This document shows positions 30,201 to 40,640 of a stretch of DNA of 64,000 bases, one piece after another. Source of the DNA: Dromiciops gliroides (Eukaryota; Chordata; Mammalia; Microbiotheria; Microbiotheriidae). Under the pieces are notes generated by a model. That model worked only from the letters and a program-made list of their open reading frames with translations, was not told the origin of the DNA and ran no database searches. Every line of letters starts with the position of its first letter. The stretch's first letter is position 1. A program made the translations under genes and the position numbers. The stretch is from positions 243,026,941 to 243,090,940 of the forward strand of contig NC_057862.1 in assembly GCF_019393635.1 (NCBI RefSeq), in the 5' to 3' direction.

Positions 30201-32174
30201 ATGGGACAGAAAGGCAGTGTTCCGAAAAATTCACCTCTGGGGTGCATCCTAAGAGATTGGACTAAATTGGAACTTAAAAACCTGAGAAAGAGATGTATGA
30301 TACATTTTTGTAACAATTTATGGCCACATTATCCTCTAGGAAGTGAAGGAAATTGGCCTGTACACGGCACCCTTAATTATAATACCATTTTGCAATTGGA
30401 CAAGTTTTGCAAGCATGAAGGGAGATGGACAGAGATTCCATACCTACCAGCTTTTATGAGTTTAAGCCAGAAGTCAAAGGGAAAGGATGAGGTCCCCTTG
30501 CCGGTTGAGAATCACCGCAAGTCCAAGCAATTAGCCAACCCTTTGGGCACCTACTCTGAGACCTCAGCCTCCCCTCCTCCTCAAACTCATTCCCTACCTG
30601 TTTCTCATTCTTCTCGGTCCACTCCTTCCCCGCCTGCTTCCGTACCTATGGGTCAACCACAGTCATATCACTCTATGACTGAGACCTCTCCTTGCCCACC
30701 GGCTGATCTCAGAACCAATTCCCTGTGCCACACGGGGAGTGGATATCAGTCTCCCTCTATCCTGCTCTACCCCATTTACAATCGGGGGGAACTCCAATAT
30801 GTTCCCATTTCTCCTGTTTTTTCCATTCAGCCGACCCCATCTGCTTTACCTAATCTGCAGTCACCTACGGCTATCTCCCTTTCCCCATCTCCACTCATGC
30901 TGCAGCCAAAGACTGTTTCCCCTCCCCCACCTACTCCACAGCCAAAGGCTGTCACCCCTCCCCCACTGGGCCCTCTGCCCAATCCTCTGTCTCGGCCTCC
31001 ACCTGAGCTATCTCCCCAACCCATGTCCTTACCAGCATCTCCCACTGCTTCCCTGCTTCCATTAAGGGAATTTCCCATTGGGAAGGACACAACATTAAGG
31101 CATGCCCCTTTTTCTATAAGCAGGTTATCTAAGATTAAAGAGAAATTGGGGAGTTACTCAGAGAACCCCACAAAGTTCATAGATGGCTTTAAGTCTGTGA
31201 CACTGGAGTTTGACCTTTCCTGGACCGATTTGCAAATTATTCTTGCCAGCTGTTGTACCCCTGACGAGAAAAAACAGATTTGGGATCTGGCAGTACAAGT
31301 TGGGGATGAACACTCGCAGGTTGGAAATTGGGTTGGGGTCCCTGGATTTACAGCTGTCCGGGTCATAGAACTGAGATGGAACTATGATAACAGGGAAGAC
31401 AGGGCTCGTAGAAATCACATGGTCACCTGCCTAGTTGAGGGAATGAGAAGGGGGGTTAAGAAACAAGACAATTATGGAAAGGTGAGGGAGATAACACAGG
31501 GGTCTGATGAAAATCCTGCTGTCTTCATGAGCGGCTTAGTGGACTCTCTGAAGAAATATACCAACCTAGACCCCCAAAGAGATGTAGGAATAACTGTCCT
31601 CAATATTCATTTTATTAGCCAGTCTGCTCCTGACATTAGGAGAGAGCTCCAGAAGCTAGACTGGGGTCCCCAGATCCCATCCTCACAACTCCTTGACATT
31701 GCTTTTAAGATTTTTAATAACAGGGACCTTGTAGTAGCCAAAGAGAGAGAAAAGATGGCTCGTGCCCGCTCCATAGACCAAGCTTCTATAATAGCAGCAG
31801 CCATCACCACATCTGCTACCAGCAGAACTCCGGCTGGCCGAGATTCTGGCAGCTGCAGTAAACCGGGACACAGAAGTGGGGGACGCTGCACGAAGATGAG
31901 GCCAGCTCTCCTACCTCTTTGTCCCCAGGGCAGCACCCAAGAGATTGGCTTAGCGAAAATCCAGCGCTCTGCACCTTGCTCTCCTGACCAGCACCTTGTC
32001 AGGCCTATGGCCAAACTGGACATAGGAGGCAAACCTAGGAATGGTTTTGGGGCAACCTCTGTCTTACTCTCTGGTTCAGGTCCTAGCATGCCATCAAGGT
32101 ACAAAGTGGGGATGGGATACAAGGACCCTAAATGTAGACAGACACTGCCTATCACAGAATTAGGCTTGATTTGA
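30201..32174 (+). CDS. ERV gag frame, open, with a degenerate protease remnant
   Basis: A 657-codon open frame. The N-terminus MGQKGS fits myristoylation and begins a matrix-like region (residues 1-100). A long Pro/Ser-rich region follows (about 100-290) with LYPIY, a possible late-domain-like motif. The capsid-like region (about 295-520) carries a major homology region near residue 433 (QGSDENPAVFMSGLVD). The Cys-His box near residue 550 (CSKPGHRSGGRC) has lost correct spacing and the first Cys. The last 60 residues resemble protease (KLDIGGKPRNGFGATS), but the Asp-Thr/Ser-Gly active site is missing. No stop separates gag from this remnant, unlike gammaretroviruses, so small deletions probably joined the frames. 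Whether it is expressed is unknown. Confidence 0.88.
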   Translation: MGQKGSVPKNSPLGCILRDWTKLELKNLRKRCMIHFCNNLWPHYPLGSEGNWPVHGTLNYNTILQLDKFCKHEGRWTEIPYLPAFMSLSQKSKGKDEVPLPVENHRKSKQLANPLGTYSETSASPPPQTHSLPVSHSSRSTPSPPASVPMGQPQSYHSMTETSPCPPADLRTNSLCHTGSGYQSPSILLYPIYNRGELQYVPISPVFSIQPTPSALPNLQSPTAISLSPSPLMLQPKTVSPPPPTPQPKAVTPPPLGPLPNPLSRPPPELSPQPMSLPASPTASLLPLREFPIGKDTTLRHAPFSISRLSKIKEKLGSYSENPTKFIDGFKSVTLEFDLSWTDLQIILASCCTPDEKKQIWDLAVQVGDEHSQVGNWVGVPGFTAVRVIELRWNYDNREDRARRNHMVTCLVEGMRRGVKKQDNYGKVREITQGSDENPAVFMSGLVDSLKKYTNLDPQRDVGITVLNIHFISQSAPDIRRELQKLDWGPQIPSSQLLDIAFKIFNNRDLVVAKEREKMARARSIDQASIIAAAITTSATSRTPAGRDSGSCSKPGHRSGGRCTKMRPALLPLCPQGSTQEIGLAKIQRSAPCSPDQHLVRPMAKLDIGGKPRNGFGATSVLLSGSGPSMPSRYKVGMGYKDPKCRQTLPITELGLI

Positions 32175-32503
32175 TTACTTAACTCCAGTAAAGCAGGCCA
32201 CAACCGTGTCCTGCAAAAAGGTCCCACTTGACTCCTGATCTGATAAAGTCCCTTTTCGTTTTTTTTTTTGCTCTGGTCAGTTTTAATTTTTTTAAGTCTG
32301 TTCCATCTAGGCTCAAAGATTCATGGCAGATACCCATTGTGCCTATGTGTCAACTCTGGACCCTCTGAGCCCCTCACAGCTCCGTGCACTCTGGGCCTTC
32401 TCCACTTCTCTCCCCTCCCCCTCCCTTGCGCCATGATTTCTTCGACCCCCGCTCAGCATGAAGCAGTTTCAGAAGAATCTTTGCCCCCTTTCCTTTATAT
32501 ATA

Positions 32504-32516
32504 GAGAAGTGGGGAA
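32504..32516 (+). other. ERV polypurine tract
   Basis: The purine-only run agaagtggggaa directly precedes the 3' LTR start, as expected for plus-strand priming. Confidence 0.8.
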
Positions 32517-33120
32517 TGTCAAGGGGTGCAGAGCACCCCAGAATTTCTCTGGGGCACACCGAGGAATCTTTTCCTTGAGAAACTAAACCAGAGGACAGAT
32601 AACGCCTAGAGAGATAAACTGAACCAAATCAGACTGAGCTAGCTTGGGATTCCTACCCTTCATTCTGGTCTCCCTTACCCTAGGGAGATAAATTTGGGTG
32701 TGACTACGGCCTTTGCGTTCTGAAGAGGGATCCATAGCCACCCCTCACCCAATTCCTCTAGTCACTACCAGTGGGGGATGGTCCTCCACTCCTCACCCAA
32801 TTCCCCCAGCTACCACCAGTGGGGGATGGTCCACCCTCACTCCACAGGCAAATGGTCCACCCCCATCAGTCCTCTCTAAAAGTACTTTCCTATCTCCTGT
32901 TCGAGGAGATTTGGTACCTCTGAGCCATGTGCTTTAAGCCAATCTCCCCATGAAAAGTCCAAGGATTTCTTTCATGGTTTCCCTCCCCCCACCCTTCCCT
33001 TCCCTTGCTCCTAAATAAACTATCACCTTATTCTAACTACTTTTGTGTGCAAGAGGGTATAATTCTTTAAAGAGGAATTCCTAAGAACCCCAACCCGTAC
33101 CCCATTTTCCCCCCATATCA
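32517..33120 (+). repeat. 3' LTR of the ERV
   Basis: It starts TGTCAAGGGG and ends CCCCATATCA. The TATA-like motif of the 5' LTR reads ctctaaaag here. It carries an extra segment (ctcactccacaggcaaat) absent from the 5' LTR. Confidence 0.93.
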
Positions 33121-33124
33121 ACCT

Positions 33125-33960
33125 CAAACCAATGGAGAGGCCCAGAAGTTACTGGACTCATTGTCTCTACCTGGGTATCCTGGTGACCCCAATTTACTGA
33201 GTAATGTGCAAATTTGCCTCTTTCAGGTAGGGTCCAGAACCATCTGCAACCCTGGGGAACCTAAAGTTGGTTGTCCAGCAGTCTCTTGTTTCTCATGACT
33301 TCCTGGTGCTGATGTTTTTTTAATATCTCTGTCCATAAGGAGCAGGTGAAATGGAGCCTTTGGCAGGCACCAAAAAGTGATTAGTTTTGATGATCACTAG
33401 GCTTCCAGAGCGAGCTTTGCGTGATGATGAATTACTATGCCACTTTAGAAAAAGTTACTCATTTCTTATTAGCCCCTAGTAACAAATTCAGTTACTACTG
33501 AATGGATAATAACAGGTCATAACATCACCCTTCTACTACAGTTTCCTATTATGAGTTGGAGTATGTAAAATGGTCCCTCTAACAAAATGGATAGAGCTCA
33601 GGTGGCCTATGTTATTACATGGAAAAGATCTATCCAAGACCATGCTTGTTTAGATCCCTCTCACATTAGCAACCTTCATGAATATATTTGGACTCTACCA
33701 CAGGCTGAGACCTCCAGACCCAGCCCAGGCCTGATGCACAGCCTTTCTAGCTAGCTCTGCGGTGCCTGGGTCCTGAAGAACACTTTTTTTTACTTAATTC
33801 TCCAATGCCTCTGCCCAATAAAAGAGGAAAATTCCCCTTTTCTTGCCATAGACTAAGTATACAGACACAATACAAGCCTTCATGATTTACAATGATGGGA
33901 TTTTTAAAACAAGAAGCAAAATCTGGATAAAAGAGTTTAGATAAAAAGAAAAGAGTATAT
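33125..33960 (+). pseudogene. Old retroviral pol remnant, right part
   Basis: Directly after the ERV one frame reads YWTHCLYLGILVTPIY, a stop, then FASFR, a stop, GPE, which fits the connection region downstream of reverse transcriptase. Later pieces (LRWPMLLHGKD; FMIYNDGIFKTRSKIW) fit the RNase H neighbourhood. Stops are many and the right limit is approximate. Confidence 0.6.
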
Positions 33961-34149
33961 AACAGTGCCAGCTATTGGAGAGAAACAAAGAAGGGAAATT
34001 GGAGAAGGCATTGATCTTTATGATACACCTTGTAATACACCTCAGTCTTTGAAAAGGAGAACACAATTGGCAGCCTCAGTCCAAGTTCTTTGTTCCAAGA
34101 CAGTAATCCAGTGGCCCTGAATAATCTCTTCCTTGTCTACCACAGCTCA

Positions 34150-34444
34150 GCTCCCTCTCCTTCTCAGTGTCCCTCTCTTTCTCTCCCTTTTCCCTCCCTC
34201 CCTTTCCCTTTCCCTCCCTCTCTCTCCCCTCTGCCTTTTCTCTCCCTCTCCCTCTCTCCCACCATCCTTCTCCCTTTTTCTATCCCTGTCCCTCCCACCC
34301 TCCTTCTCTCTCTTTCCTTCTCTCTCTCCCCCTCTCCCCCCTCCTCCCTCTCCTCCTCTTCCCTCTCTTGCTCTCCCTCTTCCTCTTTCCCTCCTCTCTC
34401 CCTCTCCCTCTCCTTCTTTCTTTTCCTCTCACCCTCTCCCCCCC
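34150..34444 (+). repeat. Long polypyrimidine (CT-rich) tract
   Basis: About 290 bases almost entirely C and T with few purines. Ser/Leu/Pro-rich open frames on the plus strand and an Arg/Glu frame on the minus strand are by-products of this composition. Confidence 0.93.
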
Positions 34445-34669
34445 CCACCTCAAAGGTTGAGTCCCACAACTCTTGAATTTGGGTTGACTAGAGAGGCAAA
34501 CCTAAGTTGGCACTGCCCAAGTACTTCTTCCCTACCTCTAGAAGCTTGGTTCCCTAAACTCTCTAGCCGCCTGAACTGTTTAAGAAATCCCACCCCCATC
34601 ATTCCTTAACTACAGTTGGCCCTTGCAGAGTCTCTTCATGACTGGGTCAAGGAATAAGACAACAAGCAT

Positions 34670-35150
34670 TCATTAAGCACTTGCTTTGCCTAAAGTGCTC
34701 TCCCTCTTCATTTCTGCCTCCTGGCTTGCCTAGCTTCCTTCAAGTCCCAGCTAAAATCCCACCTTCTTTCCTGAAGGAAAGGAATCCTTTCCCAAAGCTC
34801 CTTAATTCTATTGCCTTCCCTCAGTTGATTATCTCCAATTTATGCTTGTTTGAATAGAGTCACTTTTACCTTGTCCCTCCTAGCATACTTTGAATTCCTT
34901 AAGAGAAGGAACTGTCTTTTGCCTTTCTTTTTCTGGGGCAATGAAGGTTAAGTGACTTGCCCAGGGTCACACAGCTAGTAAGTGTCAAGTGTCTGAGGTC
35001 AGATTTGAACTCAAGTCCTCCTGAATCCAGGGCTGGTGCTTTATCCACTGCACTGCCTAGCTGCGCCTCTTTTGCTTTTCTTTTTATCCTCAGTACATAG
35101 CAAAGTGCCTGGCACATAGTAGACAATTAATAAGTGTTTAATAACTAACA
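34670..35150 (+). mobile_element. L2 LINE 3' end split by a SINE
   Basis: ttcaagtcccagctaaaatc, cttaagagaaggaactgtct, gtgcctggcacatagtagac and the aataagtgtttaataactaa end match the L2 3' text. Confidence 0.75.
34929..35067 (-). mobile_element. CORE-SINE, inverted, within L2
   Basis: ggttaagtgacttgcccagg to cactgcctagctgcgcc. A near repeat (ttttgcctttctttt and ttttgcttttctttt) flanks it. Confidence 0.88.
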
Positions 35151-35378
35151 GATTCCCAAACAGAAACTCATACCTCCACCATTATACCAGATGTCAGTTT
35201 CACTTGAACTAAGGAGTTGTCTTCACTGGGACAGATTGACAATCCCAGAGAGGGGCAGTCACCCCACCCCCCAAGCTCTGCTCTAAAATCTGTGATTTCA
35301 GTTCTCTCTAGATGAAGGATTATTAACCTTGAACTCATCCATAAAATAGAAGCAGATGATAGAATGGATTAGAAATCA

Positions 35379-36627
35379 GAATCCAATGATATCCTGTCTA
35401 CAAGAGACACACTTGAAACAGAAAGACACATGAAGTAAAAATAAAAATATATTATGCCTCAACTGATGTTAAAAAAAAAGCAGGGATAGCAACTGGTCTC
35501 AGACAAAGCAAAGACAAAAATCAATCTAATTGAAAGAGACAATCAGGGAAACTATATTTTGCTAAAAGTTACCATGGACAATGAAGTAATATTGAAAAAT
35601 TTTGTAGCAAGTTTCTCTGATAAAGGCCTCATTTCTCAAATACATAGGGAACTGAGTAAAATTTATAAAAATAAGAGACATTCCCCAATTGAAAAGGAGT
35701 CAAAGGAGATGAACAGGCAGTTTTCAGAAGAAATCAAAGCTATCTATAGTCATATAAAATTTCTCTAAATCAGTATTGATTAAAGAAATGTAAATTAAAA
35801 CAACTCTGAAGTACCACCTCACACCTAACAGATTGGCTTACATGACAGAAAAGAAAAATGACGTGTTGGAGGAGCTATGGGAAAATGTAGACACTAAAGC
35901 ACTCTTGGTGGAGTTGTATGTTGGCCCATCATTCTGGAAAACAATTTGGAATTATGTCCAAAGGGTTATAAAACTGTACATACCCTTTCATCCAGAGATA
36001 TCACTAGTAGGTCTGTATCCCAAAAAGATCAAAGAAAAAGGAAAAAGACCTATATGTACAAAAATATTTATAGCAGCTATTTTTGTAGTGGCAAAGAATT
36101 AGACATCAAGGGGGTATCCATCAATGGGGGAATGGCTTAACAAGTTGTGGTATATGATTATGATGGAATACTATCATGCTATAAGAAATGATGAGCAGGA
36201 TGCTCTCAGAAAAACCTGGAAAGACGTATATGAGTTGATGCAGAGTTAAGTGAGCAGAACCAGGAGAACAGTATACATATTAATAGCAATATTGTAATGA
36301 TGATCACCTTTGAAAGACTACTCTGATCAATATAATGATCCAAGACAATTCTGAAGGAGTCATAATGAAAAAATGTTATCCACCTCCAGAAAGAGAACCA
36401 ATAAACTTTAAGTGCAAATTGAAGTATATTTTTTAATTTTGTTTTATTTTTTGGTTTTGCTTTTTTGTGACATGGGTAATGTGGAAATATGTTTTGCATG
36501 ATTCCACATGTAAAACTGATATCATATTACTTGCCTTCTCAATTTGTGGGAAGTTTGGAGGGAGGGAGAGAAATTGGAACTCAGAAATTTTAAGAATTTT
36601 TAAAATAAATAAATAATAAAATTTTAA
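35379..36627 (+). mobile_element. Internally deleted L1: ORF2 endonuclease piece joined to the 3' end
   Basis: Bases 35390-35600 translate in part as SCLQETHLKQKDT, an L1 ORF2 endonuclease block. They run straight into the 3' region (ttctcaaatacatagggaac). From 35833 a frame contains FWKTIWNYVQRV, YIPFHPEISLVGLYPKK and IFIAAIFVVAKN, which match the end of ORF2. Most of ORF2 is missing. Confidence 0.75.
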
Positions 36628-36747
36628 GAGTGGGGGAAAGGATTCTTAGCTTTTCTGGTTTTAGAAACTGTCTTTATCAGTCTGGTGAAGCCTATGGATC
36701 CCTTTCTCAAAATAATGTTTTTAAATGCTTAAAATAAAAGGTTTAGC

Positions 36748-37396
36748 AAGTTGTGGTATATGAATGTAATGGAATACTATTGTGCTGTAAGAAATGATGA
36801 GCAGGCAGGTTTCAGAAAAACCTGGAAAGACTGAAGTGGACTGATGCTGAGTGAAGTGAGCAGAACCAAGAAAACTTTGTACACAGTAACAGCAACATTA
36901 TGTGATGATCAACTGTGATATAGACTTGGCTCTTCTCAGCAGTGCAATGATCCAAGACAATTCCAAAGAACTCGATAGAAAATATTCTCCATATCCAAAA
37001 ACAAAAAGGACTGTGGATTTGAATGCAGATCAAGCCATACTGTTTCTACTTTTTGACTGTTTGTTTTTTATTTTGAGGTTTTCCCCTTGTGTTCTGATTC
37101 TTCTTTCACAATATGACTAATGCAGAAATATGTTTAATGTGATTGTTCATATATTACCTATATCAGATTGCTTTCTGTCTTGGGGAGTGGGGAGGGAAGG
37201 GAGGAAGGGAGAAAAGTTTGGAACTAAAAATCTTATGAAAACAAATGTTGAAAACTATCTTTACATGTTACTGGAAAACAATAAAATACTTTTATAATAT
37301 AATATAAAAATAAACAAACAAGCAAATAAATAAATAAATGGATGGATGAATGGATGAACAAATAAATGAATGAATGATTAAATGAATAAATAAATG
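36748..37396 (+). mobile_element. 5'-truncated L1 3' end in the hAT-like element
   Basis: It starts within gcaagttgtggtatatgaat and ends in an A-rich tail that has become an (AAAT)n/(GAATG)n array (37300-37396). The target duplication is about aaaaggtttag against aaaagtttag. Confidence 0.8.
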
Positions 37397-37474
37397 AAAA
37401 GTTTAGGATTACAAAGGGAATCAATTATATTGAAATATAGATATCAAACACTTTTTAAAAAATAAGCTGATGAG

Positions 37475-37640
37475 GGGGCGGCTAGGTGGCGCAGTGGATA
37501 AAGCACCGGCCCTGGATTCTGAAGTCCCTGAGTTCAAATCCGGCCTCAGACACTTGACACTTACTAGCTGTGTGACCTTGGGTAAGTCACTTAAGCCCCA
37601 TTGCCCTAACAAAAAACAAACAACAAAAATAAATAAATAA
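37475..37640 (+). mobile_element. CORE-SINE in the hAT-like element
   Basis: ggggcggctaggtggcgcag to an (AAAT)n tail. The flanking repeat is aaataagctgatga. Confidence 0.93.
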
Positions 37641-37708
37641 ATAAGCTGATGAACCCTAGTTAAGAACTTTTACTCTCACTCTACTTTGAAAGAAGAGAAA
37701 AAGATAGA

Positions 37709-37842
37709 AGGGGCAGTTAGGTGGCACAGTGGATAGATCACCAGCCCTGAAGTCAGGAAGACCTGAGTTCACATCTGGCCTCAAACATGAGCTGTGTGAC
37801 CCTAGACAAGTCATTTAATTCTGATTGCCTCCCCAAAAATGC
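37709..37842 (+). mobile_element. CORE-SINE
   Basis: ggggcagttaggtggcacag with a core deletion (caaacatgagctgtgtgac). Confidence 0.88.
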
Positions 37843-37956
37843 CCAGAAAGACAGATTTTTATAATATGACTGACTCTTTTCTAGATCTGGCCTATATCTT
37901 CCATAAGGAGGTGCAATCAAAGCCCCATACCAAAGTTCACCTTCCTGTAATCTTAT

Positions 37957-38530
37957 TGTCATGGGGTACAGAGCACCCCAGAAGTTCTCTGGGGCACATC
38001 GAGGAATCTTGTCCTTGAGAGGCTAAACCAGAGGACAGATATGCCTAGAAAGATAAGCGGAACCAAATCGGACTGAGCTAGCTTGGGATTCCTACCCTTC
38101 ATTCTGGTCTTCCTTAATCCTGGGGAGATAAATTTGGGTGTGGCTGTGGCCTTTGTGTCCTGAAGAGAGATCAGAAGCCACCCCTCACCCAATTCCTCCA
38201 GTCACTGCCAGTGGGGGATGGTCCTCCCTCACTAAAGGAACTTTCCACGGGCAGATGGTCCACCCCCATCAGTCCTCTATAAAAGTACCTGCCAGTCTCC
38301 TGCTCAGGGAGATTGGTACCTCTGAGCCACGTGCTTTGTGCCTATCTCCCCATGAGAAGTCCAAGGATTTCTTTCATGGTTTCCCTACCCACCCCTTCCC
38401 TTCCCTTGCCCCTAAATAAACTACCACCTTATTCTAACTACTTTTGTGTGCAAGAGGGTGTAATTCTTTAAAGAGGAATTCCTAAGAACCCCAACCCCTA
38501 ACCCAAACTGTACCCCATCTTCCCATTACA
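37957..38530 (+). mobile_element. Solo LTR of the same family as the 29-33 kb ERV
   Basis: It starts TGTCATGGGG and ends CCCATTACA, and is alignable over its length to both ERV LTRs. ttat before and tcat after could be a decayed 4-bp duplication. It is older or more diverged than the paired LTRs. Confidence 0.9.
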
Positions 38531-39348
38531 TCATCAAGTTGATTAGGAAATTTTACTGATCAATCCCTTATAGATATACATTGCCTTACATTTTATAAAG
38601 AAAGCACTTTTCTCCTTTAAGGTAGGATTGTAAATATTATCATCTCCATTTCTATGGAAAAGGAAATTAAGTCCTTGAGAGGTTAGATGACTTTCCCAGG
38701 ATCATCCACTTGTTTTCTGAGTTTGTTACTGGAGAGTATTTCCAAGAGGGTGAAGCCTGGGGATTGACATAGGGGATGGCTTTTGGAAACTGAACGCAGA
38801 CCACTTTAAAGGCTACATGGGGATCTCGCCAGAGATGGATTGGCAAAGGGGGTTACAAATCCATGTTCCACAGTTTAGTAAAGTGTGCTGAAATGGGAAG
38901 CAGAGAAAAAGGAGCAATGGCTATTCTGTGTGAATAGGCTAAGGTGCCTACAAGTACTACAGATTCACCAAGTTCAATTAAAAGCGGCAAATCCTGCCTA
39001 ATCAAGGGACAAATGTGGATGGGGATGGAGAGTGTGACAGATGGACCAGTTCCCCCACAGAGCTTCAAGGTGTTCACCTGCTCCAGCATTGACCCAGAAG
39101 CAGGCTTTCTACAAGGGTGGCTTGCAGAAGAAGAGAAGCACAGGGAGTACCAAGGGGTTGTGCCAGCTGGCAGATTCAGAAAACTGAAGGAGGTCCTGGG
39201 CAGGGAGTCTGGAAGCCAGACAGGTGTGGGCCTAAACTCACTAACCCCTCCCTGTTCTGATAGTCTCCAGGCAGAACATCAAAGCAAAGCATGGCAAAGG
39301 GAAGACTCAGATAATAGGGGAGGGAGGGTGGCTCACCCATAGCTCTTT
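38531..39348. other. Putative intron 1, unassigned
   Basis: A possible inverted MIR lies at 38640-38715. A 132-codon frame (38944-39342, plus) is not explained by repeats I know, but it shows no domain I recognise. Confidence 0.3.
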
Positions 39349-39496
39349 TTTTTTTTTTTTAGTGAGGCAATTGGGGTTAAGTGACTTGCCCAGGGTCACA
39401 CAGCTAGTAAGTGTTAAGTGTCTGAGGCCGGATTTGAACTCAGGTAATCCTGACTCCAGAGCCAGTGCTCTATCCACTGTGCCACTTAGCAGCCCC
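39349..39496 (-). mobile_element. CORE-SINE, inverted
   Basis: From a poly-T run to gccacttagcagccc. It is flanked by ctcacccatagctctt on both sides. Confidence 0.93.
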
Positions 39497-39679
39497 TCAC
39501 CCATAGCTCTTAAAGAAAAAGAAATGGGCATGAGGCTGCAGCAGTCAACCTAAAATGCCAACCCTGCTAAGATGGAGCTTTCTATGGCCACATAGCACCG
39601 AGGGCAGAGACAGGAGAAATACTTAGTGGACTCTGAGAATTCTCCTGAGGCTGAAAATGCTGTATGGAGGGAGGTCAAA

Positions 39680-39927
39680 GTTGTTGTTGTTCAGTTGTGC
39701 CCAACTCTTCATGACCCCATTCAGGGTTTCCTTGGCAGAGATACTGAAGTGGCTTGCCATTTCCTTCTCCAGTTCATTTTACAGATGAGAAAACTGAGGC
39801 CCACAGAGGTAAGTGACTTATCCAGAGTCATACTGCTGGTGTCTGAGGCTAGATTTGAACTCAGGAAGATAAGTCTTCCTGACTCCAGGCCTGGCACTCT
39901 ATCCATTGCATCACTTGGTTGTTCCTT
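39680..39927 (-). mobile_element. Long CORE-SINE variant, inverted
   Basis: gttgttgttcagttgtgccc, gtttccttggcagagatact, ttttacagatgagaaaactg to ttgcatcacttggttgttcc. Confidence 0.85.
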
Positions 39928-39949
39928 AGGCAGTATGGTATATATAGTT

Positions 39950-40098
39950 TTTGGGGGGGTTTTGCAGGGCAATGGGGGTTAAGTGACTTGCCCAGGGTCA
40001 CACAGCTAGTAAGTGTCAAGTGTCTGAGGCCGGATTTGAACTCAGGTACTCCTGAATCCAGGGCCGGTGCTTTATCCACTGCGCCACCTAGCCGCCCC
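39950..40098 (-). mobile_element. CORE-SINE, inverted
   Basis: ggcaatgggggttaagtgac to gccacctagccgccccc. The target duplication is about tatatagttttt. Confidence 0.92.
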
Positions 40099-40139
40099 CT
40101 ATATAGTTTTAAAGAAAAGAAAAAATGGAGAAAAAAATT

Positions 40140-40265
40140 GTGCCAGGGGCTAACTAGCTGTGTGACCTCTGGCAAGTCACTTTCCCCTTCTGGACCTCAG
40201 TTTCCTCAATTGCAAAATGAACACTTGGACTAGATGACTATTTTGGTCCTACTCTAAATCCTATG
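40140..40265 (+). mobile_element. MIR fragment
   Basis: ctaactagctgtgtgacctc, tggacctcagtttcctcaat and ctagatgactattttggtcc keep MIR order. Confidence 0.75.
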
Positions 40266-40469
40266 TTCCCTATGAACTGGTCCAGTGGTGTCAGACTCAA
40301 AAAGAAATGGGTCCCTGCAAGATATATTACACCACTTAACATTACCTATGTTGTATTGTAGTTTTATTTATTTTTTTAAACACTTCCCAATTATATCACA
40401 ATCATTGACAGACACCTTTAGAAGTTTTGCAGGTGAAGCTGTGAGTTTGAGACCTCTGATAGTCCATCA

Positions 40470-40640
40470 TCTTTTATTTTGCAGTGGAGGAAACTGAGTC
40501 CCAGAAAGGCAAGTTACTTACTTGTATGAGAGGGTACAGAGCTGTACAGAGAGGGTCACACAGCTAGGAATATCCAAAAGCTAGATTTGAATTCAAGTCT
40601 TGCTCACTCCAAGTTCAATACTCTATCTACTATATCATCT
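40470..40640 (-). mobile_element. MIR, inverted
   Basis: cagtggaggaaactgagtcc, gggtcacacagctaggaata and agatttgaattcaagtcttg in reverse MIR order. Confidence 0.65.

Larger units (their letters stand above)
29105..33124 (+). mobile_element. Gammaretrovirus-like ERV with two LTRs, internally deleted
   Basis: The order is 5' LTR (29109-29699), primer-binding site, leader, gag (30201-32174), about 330 bp of tail, polypurine tract, 3' LTR (32517-33120). ACCT is repeated directly outside both LTRs (29105-29108 and 33121-33124), and 4 bp is the usual gammaretroviral duplication. Env and nearly all pol are absent. By eye the LTRs differ at about 25 of about 575 aligned sites plus indels, so it is not a recent insertion. 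It lies inside an older pol remnant. Confidence 0.92.
36640..37672 (+). mobile_element. hAT-like element split by an L1 and a SINE
   Basis: The pieces 36640-36747, 37397-37474 and about 37641-37672 join into the same element as 19008-19192 (ctggtgaagcctatggatcc; ttatattgaaatatagatat; gaaccctagttaagaac). Confidence 0.7.

Noticed and set aside
30739..31065. 108-codon frame and other short frames within gag
   Set aside because: They are out-of-frame shadows of the 657-codon gag frame.
34090..34609. Overlapping Ser/Pro/Leu-rich frames up to 158 codons
   Set aside because: They result from a CT-only tract and have no domain or start context.
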